Source: Lytechinus pictus
Lineage: Eukaryota; Echinodermata; Echinoidea; Temnopleuroida; Toxopneustidae
DNA length: 64,000 nt
Direction: 5' to 3'
NCBI RefSeq assembly: GCF_037042905.1
Contig: NC_087247.1
Span: forward strand, 45,004,420-45,068,419
The translations under genes and the position numbers were made by a program. Numbering within the stretch: the stretch's first letter is position 1; each line of letters begins with the position of its first letter. Positions 31,841 to 42,974 of this stretch are shown here, in pieces. The notes under the pieces are model-generated. The model saw nothing but the letters and a program-made list of their open reading frames with translations. It searched no databases and had not been told where the DNA came from.

Positions 31841-31869
31841 GGCCGGCCCAAGGCCCTATTGGGCCGGCC
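31841..31869 (+). promoter_or_regulatory. NDUFB11 upstream palindrome with CCAAT box
   Basis: GGCCGGCCCAA (31841-31851) and TTGGGCCGGCC (31859-31869) form an exact 11-bp inverted repeat around a 7-bp centre. The right arm contains ATTGG, an inverted CCAAT box of the type bound by NF-Y. It ends 45 bp before the start codon. The start codon itself sits in AACATGGCGTC, close to the YY1-type initiator common in genes for mitochondrial proteins. Confidence 0.5.
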
Positions 31870-31914
31870 GAAAGGGCGAACTCTCGACAACATTTCGATA
31901 AACATTCGTCCAAC

Positions 31915-32184
31915 ATGGCGTCTCTTGGCCGAGTGTGGAGAATCGGAAGCAAAGTTCTAACGGGAAGTTCATCCATTGTTCGTCCCAATTTAAGGTCGAT
32001 TCCATGCCGAGTATACAGTTCTACAACTAAGAAAGTTGAGCAGTCAGAATTTATCATAGGAAAACAGACAGAGGTCGACCCTGCACGGGTAGAAGAAATC
32101 ATCAGAGAAGGCACCCGTCCTGAATCGGAATCAGACGCATCAGATCCCGTAGGTTTTGCTATTGTCCCACACATTCGGAAAGAT
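31915..32184 (+). CDS. NDUFB11: NDUFB11-like complex I subunit, exon 1
   Basis: The product is an accessory subunit of the membrane arm of mitochondrial NADH:ubiquinone oxidoreductase (complex I); it is structural rather than catalytic. Exon 1 starts at ATG 31915 and holds 90 codons. Residues 1-34 (MASLGRVWRIGSKVLTG..., ending in RVYSS) are arginine- and serine-rich with no acids, as expected for a matrix-targeting presequence. Residues 45-80 are acidic and poorly conserved, as in the family. The end is set by a GTAAGG donor after HIRKD; an earlier GTAGGT at 32149 would also keep phase 0 and remove 12 residues. All three exons give 181 residues, a little longer than the roughly 150 of vertebrates, mostly in the N-terminal part. 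Confidence 0.9.
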
Positions 32185-32328
32185 GTAAGGCGGGGGTGCT
32201 GTCCAAATAAGTAACGTTAGCTCTGCCTCTGAGTCTGAGACGTCCGTGTAGCCTGGAGGGTTCGGGAGGGGGGTGTTACTGTAGTGTTAGCTATCGAAAA
32301 TATCAATATCGACGAGCTTAGATTGCTG

Positions 32329-32775
32329 TAGACAGCTGGCAGCTGTCTGTTTCGAGGAGTTTTTTAACATTTTTTAATTTCTAAATTTCTCCTCATACAC
32401 AGACGGCTCGCTATCGTGCAGCCACCATTAGGGGACTTACAATGCAAAATCCCCCCGTCGGGGCTCTTCAATTTTTGTCTTTAATGAATCAAACTTTTGA
32501 AAATTAACGCGACCGAAATGCAAATTAATATTCCCTCTTGGCATCAATTGCCAAAAAACTGGGAAAATCAAGTTAAAAGGAACAAAAACAGTGACTTACC
32601 TCGGCTGTCGCGCAACTTCACTGCCCTGTTTTATCCGAACTTAATACACATAAACATATGGCCATTGAGTCCCCTGTACAGATCGCGCTAGAACTTCGGT
32701 CTCTGTATTTGGTGAGTGAAGCCAACGGAGTTCAGCTGAACAACCAACATAACAGAGACCGAAGCTATTGGTCTA
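32329..32775. mobile_element. TAGAC element, compact copy with 9-bp target duplication
   Basis: AGATTGCTG occurs directly on both sides (32320-32328 and 32776-32784). The element starts TAGACAGCTGGC and ends TTGGTCTA, so the outermost 5 bp are inverted repeats. A left hairpin AGACAGCTGGCAGCTGTCT and a right-hand pair CTTCGGTCTCTGT/ACAGAGACCGAAG lie inside. No coding capacity. A 9-bp duplication fits Mutator-like elements, 8 bp would fit hAT; the class is not certain. Confidence 0.8.
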
Positions 32776-33167
32776 AGATTGCTGCTAAATGCACCACATT
32801 TTATGTCTATTTAATGCTTCTCCGGCCACACAGCCGTAACGGTTTTGCGAATTGCGATTGAAGCAGAAAGGCAAAGTTCAAGTAGGCCCTACTGATAACT
32901 GCAAAAAGACTCAAAGGAAATGATTTAAATTCAATCTCATTTTATACTTACAGTTACAGTTTATACTTTTTTAAATAGATTTATTCACATCGATAAATTT
33001 ACTCCATACTTCCCAATGTCTGGATCGCTACATCCTAAGAAAGTGCGATTAATTTTGTGAATGCGTGTTGCTTATGTCAATGTCAATGACCGACTACAGC
33101 TACGGACCGCATGCGTATCCCTTTGAGCTTGCGCCGCGCCCAGGCCAAAGAATGTTCCGACTCTATG

Positions 33168-33201
33168 TGGAAGCCTCGGAAGTTTTCTTCCGAGGCTTCC
33201 A
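33168..33201. other. Perfect 15-bp stem hairpin
   Basis: TGGAAGCCTCGGAAG, TTTT, CTTCCGAGGCTTCCA: perfect pairing with a 4-nt loop inside NDUFB11 intron 1. No flanking element was recognised. Confidence 0.85.
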
Positions 33202-33333
33202 AATAATGGGCATCGTTATTCACGAGACAGTGTCCCCAACTTATATAATTTGCATGTTTGTTTTGTTTTCAGATACTCACTGAAACTATAACTCTCATAA
33301 GACTTCTGTTGATGTTTATACTAATAATATCTA

Positions 33334-35749
33334 GGGTGCGACATAAGCGCTTGCCCGATTCGATTGCCCGGGGCAAGTAAAAGTTTCGGGCAAGTGTTTT
33401 GAAGCAAAGAGTCGGGCCACTCACACAACATGCGAGGTTAGTATACTAACCTCGCACAACGCATGTCATTTCATAATGAATTTTGACGTTTTCATTCATC
33501 AAACGAATGTGAGAATATGAAACACACCTAAATCTTCACAATATACTAAATTTAGTAATCTTAATCTTATAATGTAATCTAATTTTAAAAATCAGCACGA
33601 ACTTATCTATAAAAATGGATTTTAAACGCTTACCTCCAAATCTCAGCCAGTTACTCCGTCCGATCCTTAATATTGCGGTGGAAATTACGCAAACAACAAT
33701 CGAAATGCGAATTTTTCCTATCGAACAGTCTAGATTCAAGTCGCCGGCGCATAATAGGAAATTGTACCAAAAATCAACAGGTTGCATGTCACGTATAATC
33801 GCTGATGGCGCTACATCATAAAATAACGCTGAACAGCAAAAAAAATGCGGAGCGCCTAGAACGCAGTCAGCAGTACAGCTGATCTGACGTAAACGACGTA
33901 AACAAGCAAGTTTATTAAATAATATCGCGTGCCCTCTCTGTGCGTATAGAGAGAACCAGCTAATCGGGGCCATGCCTGCTTCGACATCAAGAAAAATCAT
34001 CGATATAAAGTACCAGAAAGACAGAGAGGAATTGAAATTGGCTTCATATCGTTCGGTAAGTTTCATATCCAAAGCTTACTTCATGTAAAATGTAGATAAA
34101 TTTCAAATTTTTAAATAAGAATAAAAAACTTATTGCAAGTGCCGTGCCAGCGATTATCCTGTGCACGGCGGCGGTAATGTACCCATAGGTGAGAGTTGGG
34201 CAAGTGTTTTGAAGCAAAGACAAAAACTGCTTGCCCGAATCGGGCAAGCAAAATTCTCCTATGGAAATTTTATTTTAGAAAGATTCCCCATATTTCACCA
34301 TCAAATTATAGAAAAGAAAAAGAGAAAAAAGAAAGCAATATCATTTATTTCTTCTTTCAAAAAAGTTTATAATTCGAATTGCAAAATTTTCGCCATTTTC
34401 TGCAATAAACACACAGCTCAGAGACATACACACACACACAGAATCACTGGCAGTCTAGCATACCTAGCTAGCTAGCGCCTAGTCCACGCAGCCGATGCAT
34501 GTAGTTAAGTTTTTACAGAGTACGGTGCACGTGCTGCACGAACGAAGTTTGCTCTGGAAGAAATCTCCCACAGAACTGTCAAAATTCACATTTCTTACCA
34601 ATGAAAATTCTTGTAATGTCCATATTTCCTAAAAATTTGAGTAGCTCTGTCATTTGTAAGCAGTAAAAGGAGAAATTTTCACTTCTGTTTATGCTTAAAA
34701 AAGATCGGGTTTCGAATGATCGTCTGTATCGCACACACTGAAATACATTGTTTGACAGTCCCACATATGCATTTGTGTGTATGTTGATAAACGTGGTTTC
34801 TTTCGTAACTATTTTTTTTTAGCCAAGGAAATTGATAAATTTTCTTCTTTATTTATGACAGGATAGTTTGAGCTTTCTTCCTCTCTAATTTCTTTCTGCC
34901 TATTTTCCTTCTTTTGAATCTCTTTATTTCTTTATAAATTTACTTCTTTTGTTCATTTTTTCTGTTACTATAGCTGTCTTTCTTTATGTCATTCTTTTCT
35001 TTCTATCTTTTTTTCTTTCTTCCTTCCATCCAACCTTTGTTTACCTCTTTCTTTAATCCTTCCTTCTTTTTCCCCTTCTTTTTCCCCTTCGTTTCATTCT
35101 TTCTTACTCTCTTCCTTCCGTCCATCCATTCTTTACCTTTTCTTCCTGTCTTTTTTTCTTCCTTTCTTCATCCCTTTCATTCTTTCTTTTCATTCTTTCT
35201 TTCCTTCATTCCTTCCTTTCTTTTTGTCTTTCATTCTTTCTTTCTCCTTCCTTTCTTTCCTTCTTTTTTCCTCTCTGTTTTTCTTTATTTCTGTCTTTAG
35301 TTCTTTTGATCTTTCTTTTTTCCATCCATCCTTTCTTTTCTTCCTTATTTTTTCTTTCTGCCTTCCTTCATCTCTATCCTTCATTCCTTCCTTCATTTCT
35401 TTCTGTCTTTCGTTGTATCTTTCTTTTCTTTTTTTTCCCCTTCCTTCCATCTATCCTTATACCTTTTCTTTCTTCCTATCTTCCTTCTTTCCTTCTCTCA
35501 TTTTCTGTCTTTCTCTTTTCCTTCCTTCCATCAATCCTTTACCTTTCTTCCTTCTTTCCTTTCTCTCGTTTTCTTTCTTTTCCTTCCTTTCTCTTTACCT
35601 TTTTTCTTTCTTGTTTTCCTTTTATTCATTCCTTTCTTTCCTTCCTTTCTCTTCCTCATTTTTTTTTCTATTTTTTTTTCTCTCCATCCTCCTTTCCCTT
35701 CTTTCTTCCTTTCTTTCTATCTTTCCATCTTTCTCTTCCCCGCAGCCAC

Positions 35750-35785
<36 letters not shown>

Positions 35786-36261
35786 CTTTCTTCCTTCCTT
35801 CCTTTATTTCTTTGTCCTTTCTGCCTTTCTTCTTACTTTTTTTCTTTCATTTTCTCCCCCTCTCTTAATTTTTTTTTTCTCTGGTTATTTTCAGTGATTT
35901 CCCCTTTTTTTATTGTGTGTCCTAGTCCCCTCCAAAATATATGGAAAATAAATGAGATTGGGAAATTAATTAAAGAGCATATTTACCATTTATTTTGTCA
36001 TGATGTTCAAGATAAAAATCATAAAAAAAAGAAATACAACTACAAGGTACATTAGTAGTCATGTTGAAAAATGTTTTTTTAAAGCCGTCAATGGTATGGT
36101 ATGTAAAACTATAAGGCTATAACTTATTTTGGAGCAATAAAACTTTGTTTTGAAGGATATCTTCGGGCAAGTGAAATCTATATTCGGGCAAGTATTTTCC
36201 AACTATTTGAAAATTTACTTGCCCGACTGGGCAAGTGCTTCAAAAAAGTTATGTAGCACCC
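33334..36261. mobile_element. TIR element with GGGTGCGACATAA ends, holding a CT tract
   Basis: GGGTGCGACATAA (33334-33346) and TTATGTAGCACCC (36249-36261) are inverted with one mismatch. Next to both ends, and once in the middle (34229), are TTGCCCGA/TCGGGCAA hairpins and the phrase GGGCAAGTGTTTTGAAGC. The interior includes the perfect palindrome at 33431-33456, unrecognised sequence at 33457-34850 and the pyrimidine tract. No transposase frame was recognised. Confidence 0.6.
34850..35890. repeat. 1-kb CT-rich (CTTT/CCTT) microsatellite tract
   Basis: The plus strand is almost pure pyrimidine for about 1 kb, built from CTTT, CTTC and TTCC units with CCATCC interruptions and a (CT)n run at 35750. 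The long S/F/L-rich open frames here (and the K/E/R-rich ones on the minus strand) result from the composition alone and are not genes. Confidence 0.95.
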
Positions 36262-38019
36262 TGATATCCAATCAAGATTCGTTTATCACTGTCAATTATT
36301 GCTATGTTCATTTGTATTGTTCTTTACTCGCCTATAAAATAATGGATGTGCTCATCACGAGCGTGAGAAATATTTTTAGTCATTCATAATACATGTACTT
36401 TAATAATATTACGATTTTTTTGTTCTTATTATAATTAATTGCGATTTAAAATGTTTTGAAAGTATAGCTTAATTGACAGGAAAGAAGATTTCTAGTTTTA
36501 AATAATACACTACATGTATGTAGGCCTGTAGATGTAGCTACATAAGGCTGGGACTAGATGAAATAAAATTTAGATCGAATTTTTATATTATTTTTACACA
36601 CTTTACTTTTGACAAAATAAGTGACATGACATTATCAACTGAAATTCGTAACCTCTAAATTACATTGCCCAACCTAGTAACCCACGGTACCCCTCTCTCC
36701 TCACTTTATTTTTGAGCGTATTTACTACCATCTTAAAGACGTAAAAGCGCTTCCTTCAAAAGAGAAAGAGAATTATATTGGGCCTCGAGTCGAGGTCGTA
36801 TCGTATATAGCGTAGTAGTGAGTGAGTCAAAGAAATCCCGGGAAGAAATCGTGGACGAAATAATCAACAAGTTTATTTTAGGATCTGAAAAGCAGATTGT
36901 TTTTGTTTATTATATAATTCAGCTTTTTGTGTAGATCTAGGCCTGTTTTGCAGGTGTCGGCCAAGGTTGTCGGGGAAGTTCACTGTTGGCGGATTTGCCC
37001 TGAAAATTTTCAGGGTGGTCGGCGCCCGCCAACCTTAAGTATTAGTAAATTTACCCAGTCTGTTTACGTCGCCATTTTGCCTTCTTTTGTTGTCGACACC
37101 TAGATACCACACGCGTGTAGAGCTGCCAACTTAGATTTTAAAAATACTTGCATCGGCCGATAAATATCACGAATCGTAAAATACTTGCTTTGGTCGATAA
37201 ATATAAAACAATTTTTATGATATTTTGCCTTTTTGGTCAATTAAAATGGAAATGTTTAGTTGAATATGCTGTGTATAGGTATGTTGCAAAAGTGCCCTGT
37301 AGGTGCATTCTGAATGAGGCATTGAGTGTGCTGGCTATAATTGCAGGGCGACTGTGGGGGCATTGCTTTGTATTGTGTTTGCATGTGCAAGGAAAGGTTA
37401 TTCCCCATGACATCATTGTTTTTACGTAGTTGAATGTTTATGGCAGCTGTCTAACTTGAAAAAAAATCTCACTCGGTGATCTTGCGACTCTGTGCTACTG
37501 GAATTTTGGCCTTGCTATTCACATTTACAGGTATCATCCCACTCTAAAAGGTATTCATTCCGATAGAGCAACATTTTAACTCTATTGTGGTGAAATTTGA
37601 ATGAAATCTACTGACGCTAAGTGTGTTTTTTATGTCCCTGTTTCAATGGCGTCTGTAATTTTTGGGAGTGTTGTTGGGCACTTCCATATGCCAATGTATG
37701 CGCATTGTTGTTTTCTATTAGTTCACCTTGGTCCCAATTAAGATTACAACTTTTGGCTTAAAAAACAAAGGAATACATAAGAATTGAATAGGCAATTTAT
37801 ACGACATTAAAACTACAATAACTTTATTTCTGGGGCTATTGAGATAAATGAGGTGTTAGATTAAAGGTCTTGATGAGCTCTAAAAGATGCCATGAAGAAA
37901 ACACCTTATTTCTGAGATTTTTTTTTGCAACATACCTACTGTGTACTAATGCTATTCAAAAGTATGAAAATATATTTTTTGACCACCACCTGGAATATCA
38001 AAAGTGTTATTACCTTAAA

Positions 38020-38395
38020 TTTGACCTTGAAATATGAAATCATGTAATTTTCATCACATTCTCCCTCTAGAGTCAGTTCAACAGGAATTGTAATGCAGAT
38101 TGAGCTTTATTATGTCATTTATTAGTAAGCACATACATTTTTTTAACCATTGGTGGGAAATTCACGTTATAACCTTGAACTTGATAATGAAATATGTAAT
38201 CATAATTTCATCACATTTCCCCCTTTGTAGTGTCAATTATACTGGAATTTTAATGCAGATTGAGCTTTATTATGTTATTTAGCAGTAATAGTGAGCATAT
38301 GAATTTTTAACCATTATTTTTTTGTGGTGGAAAATTCACATGGGTTATGACCTTGAACTTGATTTATGAAATATAGAATCATAATTCTGTAAGAT
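38020..38395. repeat. Tandem repeat of about 160 bp, 2-2.5 copies
   Basis: The phrases ACCTTGAA, TGAAATATG, ATCATAATTT, CATCACATTCTCCC and GCAGATTGAGCTTTATTATG recur in the same order about 160 bp apart. It lies within NDUFB11 intron 1. Confidence 0.75.
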
Positions 38396-39145
38396 CTATA
38401 GCATTTTGGTTGTTGCTGTAAATGAAGTTTCCAATTATCTCTCCCTATTTAATATCAATATTCGTTTGATATAAACTGATAAAGGGAAGTTTGATAACCT
38501 TGGAATTACTTTGATATTTGATATTTCATTTTCAAAGACATTCATTGAATGATTGATCGACATTGTCTTGATTGTTATGATTTTTGAATTTTTTCTCGTG
38601 TTTGAATTTGCCCCCCCCCCCATCCCCGACCCAACCAGGCCATGCCAGTCTACTAATGCAATATTCCTTAAAACTTTTCATATCATAGCCTTTAAGGAGT
38701 CACTGAATTCCACAAAAAAAAGAAAATAAGTGATAAACGCTGACTTTTATTGACAAGACTCTACTCTTCCGAAGATGTTTAGTAAAGCCCCACTTGTAGA
38801 TTTTCGTGTTGTAAAAATATGGTGTGTTCGTTCCGGACGACATTATGAAATAAAATGTTCGTAAGTGTTTTTTTAGTTAGATCTAGATGGTCACACTTAC
38901 GTTTTCCCGTAGTACATATCCAGATCAGCGTTATTAAAATAGTAAATACACTTGGTAAAGTGTCGAAGATGATAATTTTATTATCATCACCCTATTGGCG
39001 TAGCGAAAAAAAGAAAAAAAGGAAAGAAAGAAAAAAAAAAGAGGGAAAAGAGAGGAAAAAAGAAGAGGAGGAAGACGAGTGAATAAAATAAGATGAGGGG
39101 AAGACTTGGAAAATAAAAAGAATCTCTCATGTCACTAAAATTTTC

Positions 39146-40896
39146 GCTCGCGCTTCGCGCTCGCATTCCCTGTTAGGTGATTTACATATCTCGTTCAATA
39201 TGGAGCTTAAATATCAGGTTTGGAAGTCAATATACATTATACATTTCACCTCGGAAATTGAACTTTCATTATTTTGTGTGGTTTCCAAATCAATTTTTAA
39301 AAGTGCTCTGTAAAAATGAAAGTTTAAGGTCTGAATTTTAAAATTTTCTGCTCGCGCTGCGTGCTTGCAAATTTTGATTTTTCAGGTACCTATCATTTTC
39401 ATGTATTCCATTTAGTTTTCAAAATATCCCTTTTCAGGTCTGATTGTCAAAACGTATCAGATAATGCTACGTGCATTTTGATTGGCGAGTTATGTCTGTC
39501 TCAATATTGATTATACAACAAGAAACTACTTAAAATCCCCTTTTCATGAGTTTATCAAAAATTTTGGCTCGCGCTATGCGCTCGCATTAATAAATAGATT
39601 AACTGATGCATCCCATTCCTAATCACAAAAGTGCTTGAAAGGTCCAGTTCTCAGAACATAATATCATCAGATTTCTCACCCTCATTGGGCATTAATAAAT
39701 AAGATTTAATAATTACATTGTCCCTTGTGCTTAGCAAGAGGAATAGGAAGATAGTCATCATTTTAATATGATGACATGTCCTAAGGATGTCCCGGTCCTA
39801 TGTCAAAACTCAAAGTAATGATAATGAAAAATATCAGCTCTTTATTAACTGCCATCCATATCCAGCTCACAATTTTCCTACAAGCTGCTTGAAATATAGA
39901 GCTGAAATTGACTTTTCAGATCGGAATATGAAATAATTTAAGCTCGCACTTCGCGCCTGCTTTGATTTTCATGATAAAAGATGTATTTAGAATGCCTAGG
40001 GCTAAATCTGAAATGCGCGCGCATGTTTATTCAGATCAGATTCAGATACTCAACTTGTTCTCTATGTAAATCATTATCCAGTTTCAGAGCACAATATCAA
40101 AATTTTATGCTCGCGCTTTGCGCTCGCATCATTAATGTAGGCAGGTCCCCTATTACTCATGATTTACAAAACATGAGCAGAGTGTCCCGTTTTTAGGCCA
40201 AAATCTCGATTTTTACGCTCGCGCTTCGCGCTTGCATCAATTGTTTAGTTATATAGCTATCCTGTTCACGATTACAAAAATTGATTAAAATTTTCAATTC
40301 TTTGTGTAGAAATGTCAAAAAATTTCAGCTCGCGCTTTGCGCTCGCATTATTTGATTGTTGAAATATGTAAGGTCTTCATGGCTAAGTGCAAGCAGTCCT
40401 TAACAGGTACCTTTTCAATCAGTTCAAAAGGTGTATGAAAATGTTTGCGCTCGCATTATTAACGTAAGGAAGACCCCCAATTACTCATCCTTTTCATGAT
40501 TTACAAAACATGAATAGAGTGTCTCGTTTGTAGGTCTAAATCTCGAAATTTTCCGCTCGCGCTATGCGCTCGCATCAATTGTTTATTACATTCTTTTTAA
40601 GTTTCAAAAAGTGCTTAGAATTTCCATTCTTTAGGTCAAAATGTTTAAAAAATGTCAGCTCGCATTATTTAATTGTTGAAAACGGAACGTCTTCATGGCT
40701 AACTGCAATTGAGGTCTGTTACAGATACCTTTTCCATCAGTTCATTTCTGCTCGCACTTCGCGTTTGTAGTAATTATTTAGTTGCATATATATACATCTT
40801 TTTTCAGGAAAGCAAACATTGCCCAGAATGTTCAAATTTTAGGAAAAATACATTAAAATTTCAACAAAAAAGATTAGCTCGCGCTTCGCGCTCGCA
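39146..40896 (+). repeat. Array of the motif GCTCGCGCTTCGCGCTCGCA
   Basis: Full or near-full copies start at 39146, 39350, 39567, 39942, 40109, 40217, 40328, 40554, 40750 and 40877, with truncated ones at 40447 and 40658. From 40109 on the spacing is close to 110 bp (92-127). Between motifs the sequence is AT-rich and only loosely repeated (for example GGTCTTCATGGCTAA). The motif is internally symmetric (GCGC...GCGC) and strikingly CpG-rich against its surroundings. Confidence 0.85.
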
Positions 40897-42104
40897 TTAT
40901 ATGAATAAGGATTATGATGTTTATTCATGTATTGATTAAAGACGGTCGATCTTGTTTAATCGCAGAAGAATTGAGCATGATCCAAGGGTATTACGAAATC
41001 TCACTGTGGCACGATACCATTCGTCATAGGGAACAAAGTATTCCAACAGTGTAATTCATTTTCAATAAATGATTTTAATGATCATTTGAGCTCTTTATCA
41101 ATCTTATAATTCTGTGATAACCTATAAGATTATTTTCCATTAATTTTCAAACGTGTTAGATAAATATAATTACGTAAAAATCGTGACCCTCCTATTTTTC
41201 ACCCCTCTTGATCAGTGGACGAATCCACTCGAAATATGATGATGATGTCATTATCGACTGGGGGTTCTGCCTCTGCTCGCTCGGACCGAGTAAGAAATCG
41301 TTAAAAAAATTACTGGGACATCATGTTACTCTGCCGAGCAAGGCATGGCAAATTTTCAATAAAAATCGAGAAACATCATAAATAGCAACAAATAATAATG
41401 ATAATGCTACGTACCAAAAAATAGTGAATCCCATTGACGCCTTCCTAGAGTGCCAGCTGAAGATATTCTCTCAACTACCATTTCACTTCTAAGACAGTGA
41501 CGGAAATGGCTATTTTTGGGGTATGTTAATTTTTCATGTAAATTCATCAGTTCTTTATAATTATGAGGAGGTTTGACCAATCAGAACGATGCCCTGAGCC
41601 TTTGAAAACAACGCGTCACAAGTCTGTCTTTCTCAGTTCATTCACAAATCGCGTTCCAAAAGCAGACCGCTCGTTAGTGTGTAGGCCTACAAAGTCAATG
41701 GGCTCCCATTGACTGCATGGAGAGGGATCGCAGTCAACGAGAAATGTCATGTGACTGAAGTCCCTACTTCAACCTTCAATTTTGCATTAAAAAATCAAAA
41801 ATTCTTAGCCAAATCTTTGTATAAGATGAAAGTATCCACAAATCCTTTCAAATATATGAAAAACTTTTCTCCTCCTGAAATTGCTGCATATTTAAGTAAG
41901 AACGTCATGAATTATGCACTTCCGGAACGGGGACACAATGATGGGAAAATTTTGATTCGCCAATTCGAAACATCCAATTCATTTACCACACAGACATATC
42001 GTGCATGTGGACACACGCACCGATCGTACACAAAAGTGGATTGACTCAGCTGCGTTGTTGAAACCTCTCCATGGGTTGAGATATACGTTGAGACGCCACC
42101 CCTT

Positions 42105-42937
42105 TTATTGTCTCGCCCACCAGAGGTGAAGGCGAGACTTAGGGATCCAAATGTCGTCCCTCGTCCGTCCCTCACAAACCAATGACACATAACTCCACAA
42201 CCGTAAGTCGCTTTTCAACCAAACTTGGATGGTAGATGGACTTGGGGGACCTGCATGTTATGCTGCAGTCGGAGGTCGCATGGTAAGGTCAAAGGCCATT
42301 TTCAGGTCAACGTTAAAGTTTACATGCAAGACTCTCTTATGACACCTAACTCCGCAACAGTAAGTCACTTTTCAACCAAACTTGGATGGTAGATGGACTT
42401 GGGGACCTGCATGTTAGGCTGCAGTTGGAGGTCACATGGTAAGGTCAAAGGTCATTTTTAGGTCAACGTTAAAGTTTACATGCAAGACTCTTATGACACC
42501 TAACTCCGCAACCGTAAGTCACTTTTCAACCAAACTTGGATGGTAGATGGACTTGGGGACCTGCATGTCATGCTGCAGTCGGAAGTCACATGGTAAGGTC
42601 AAAGGTCATTTTCAGGTCAACGTTAAAGTTTACATGCAAGACTCTATTATGACACCTAACTCTGCAACCGTAAGTCGTTTTTCAACCAAACTTGGATGGT
42701 AGATGGACTTGGGGGACCTGCATGTTATGCTGCATTCGGAGGTCACATGATAAGGCAAAGGTCATTTTTAGGTCAACATTAAAGTTAACGTGCAAGGCTC
42801 CTATGACAAGTCTTATTCCATCCCAGTAATTTCATAATGAAGTTTTGATACAATTCTGTTGCGTGCCCTCGCAAACTAATCACAATATTTCTGGTTATTT
42901 TCATAAGTGGGCGAGACGCAAAATCACTTTTGCCTTG
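42105..42937 (-). mobile_element. Satellite-bearing element, family B, short copy
   Basis: GTCTCGCCCAC (42110-42120) is mirrored by GTGGGCGAGAC (42907-42917). Next to the first end GTCTCGCC/GGCGAGAC forms an 8-bp hairpin. Inside are four units of about 150 bp, each with AAGGTCAAAGGTCATTTT, CAACCAAACTTGGATGG and AACTCCGCAACCGTAAGTC. It is the reverse-orientation, shorter relative of 61531-63158 and lies directly beside the family A copy. Confidence 0.85.
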
Positions 42938-42974
42938 TCTTCTGAGTTTCCCTTAACAAAACAGTGATATGTAC

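Noticed and set aside
31632..32174. 180-codon minus-strand frame over the start of NDUFB11
   Set aside because: It runs antisense through NDUFB11 exon 1, the promoter palindrome and the tRNA-like relic. The part reading EWLDWRSEGSIPSTA is translated SINE.
35224..36055. Long open frames of 214 and 249 codons on the plus strand
   Set aside because: They are translations of the CTTT/CCTT tract (almost only S, F, L, P) and overlap in several frames on both strands.
41709..42044. 111-codon plus-strand frame in NDUFB11 intron 1
   Set aside because: No known family recognised; the adjoining sequence is transposon and no donor follows at its end. Left uncalled.
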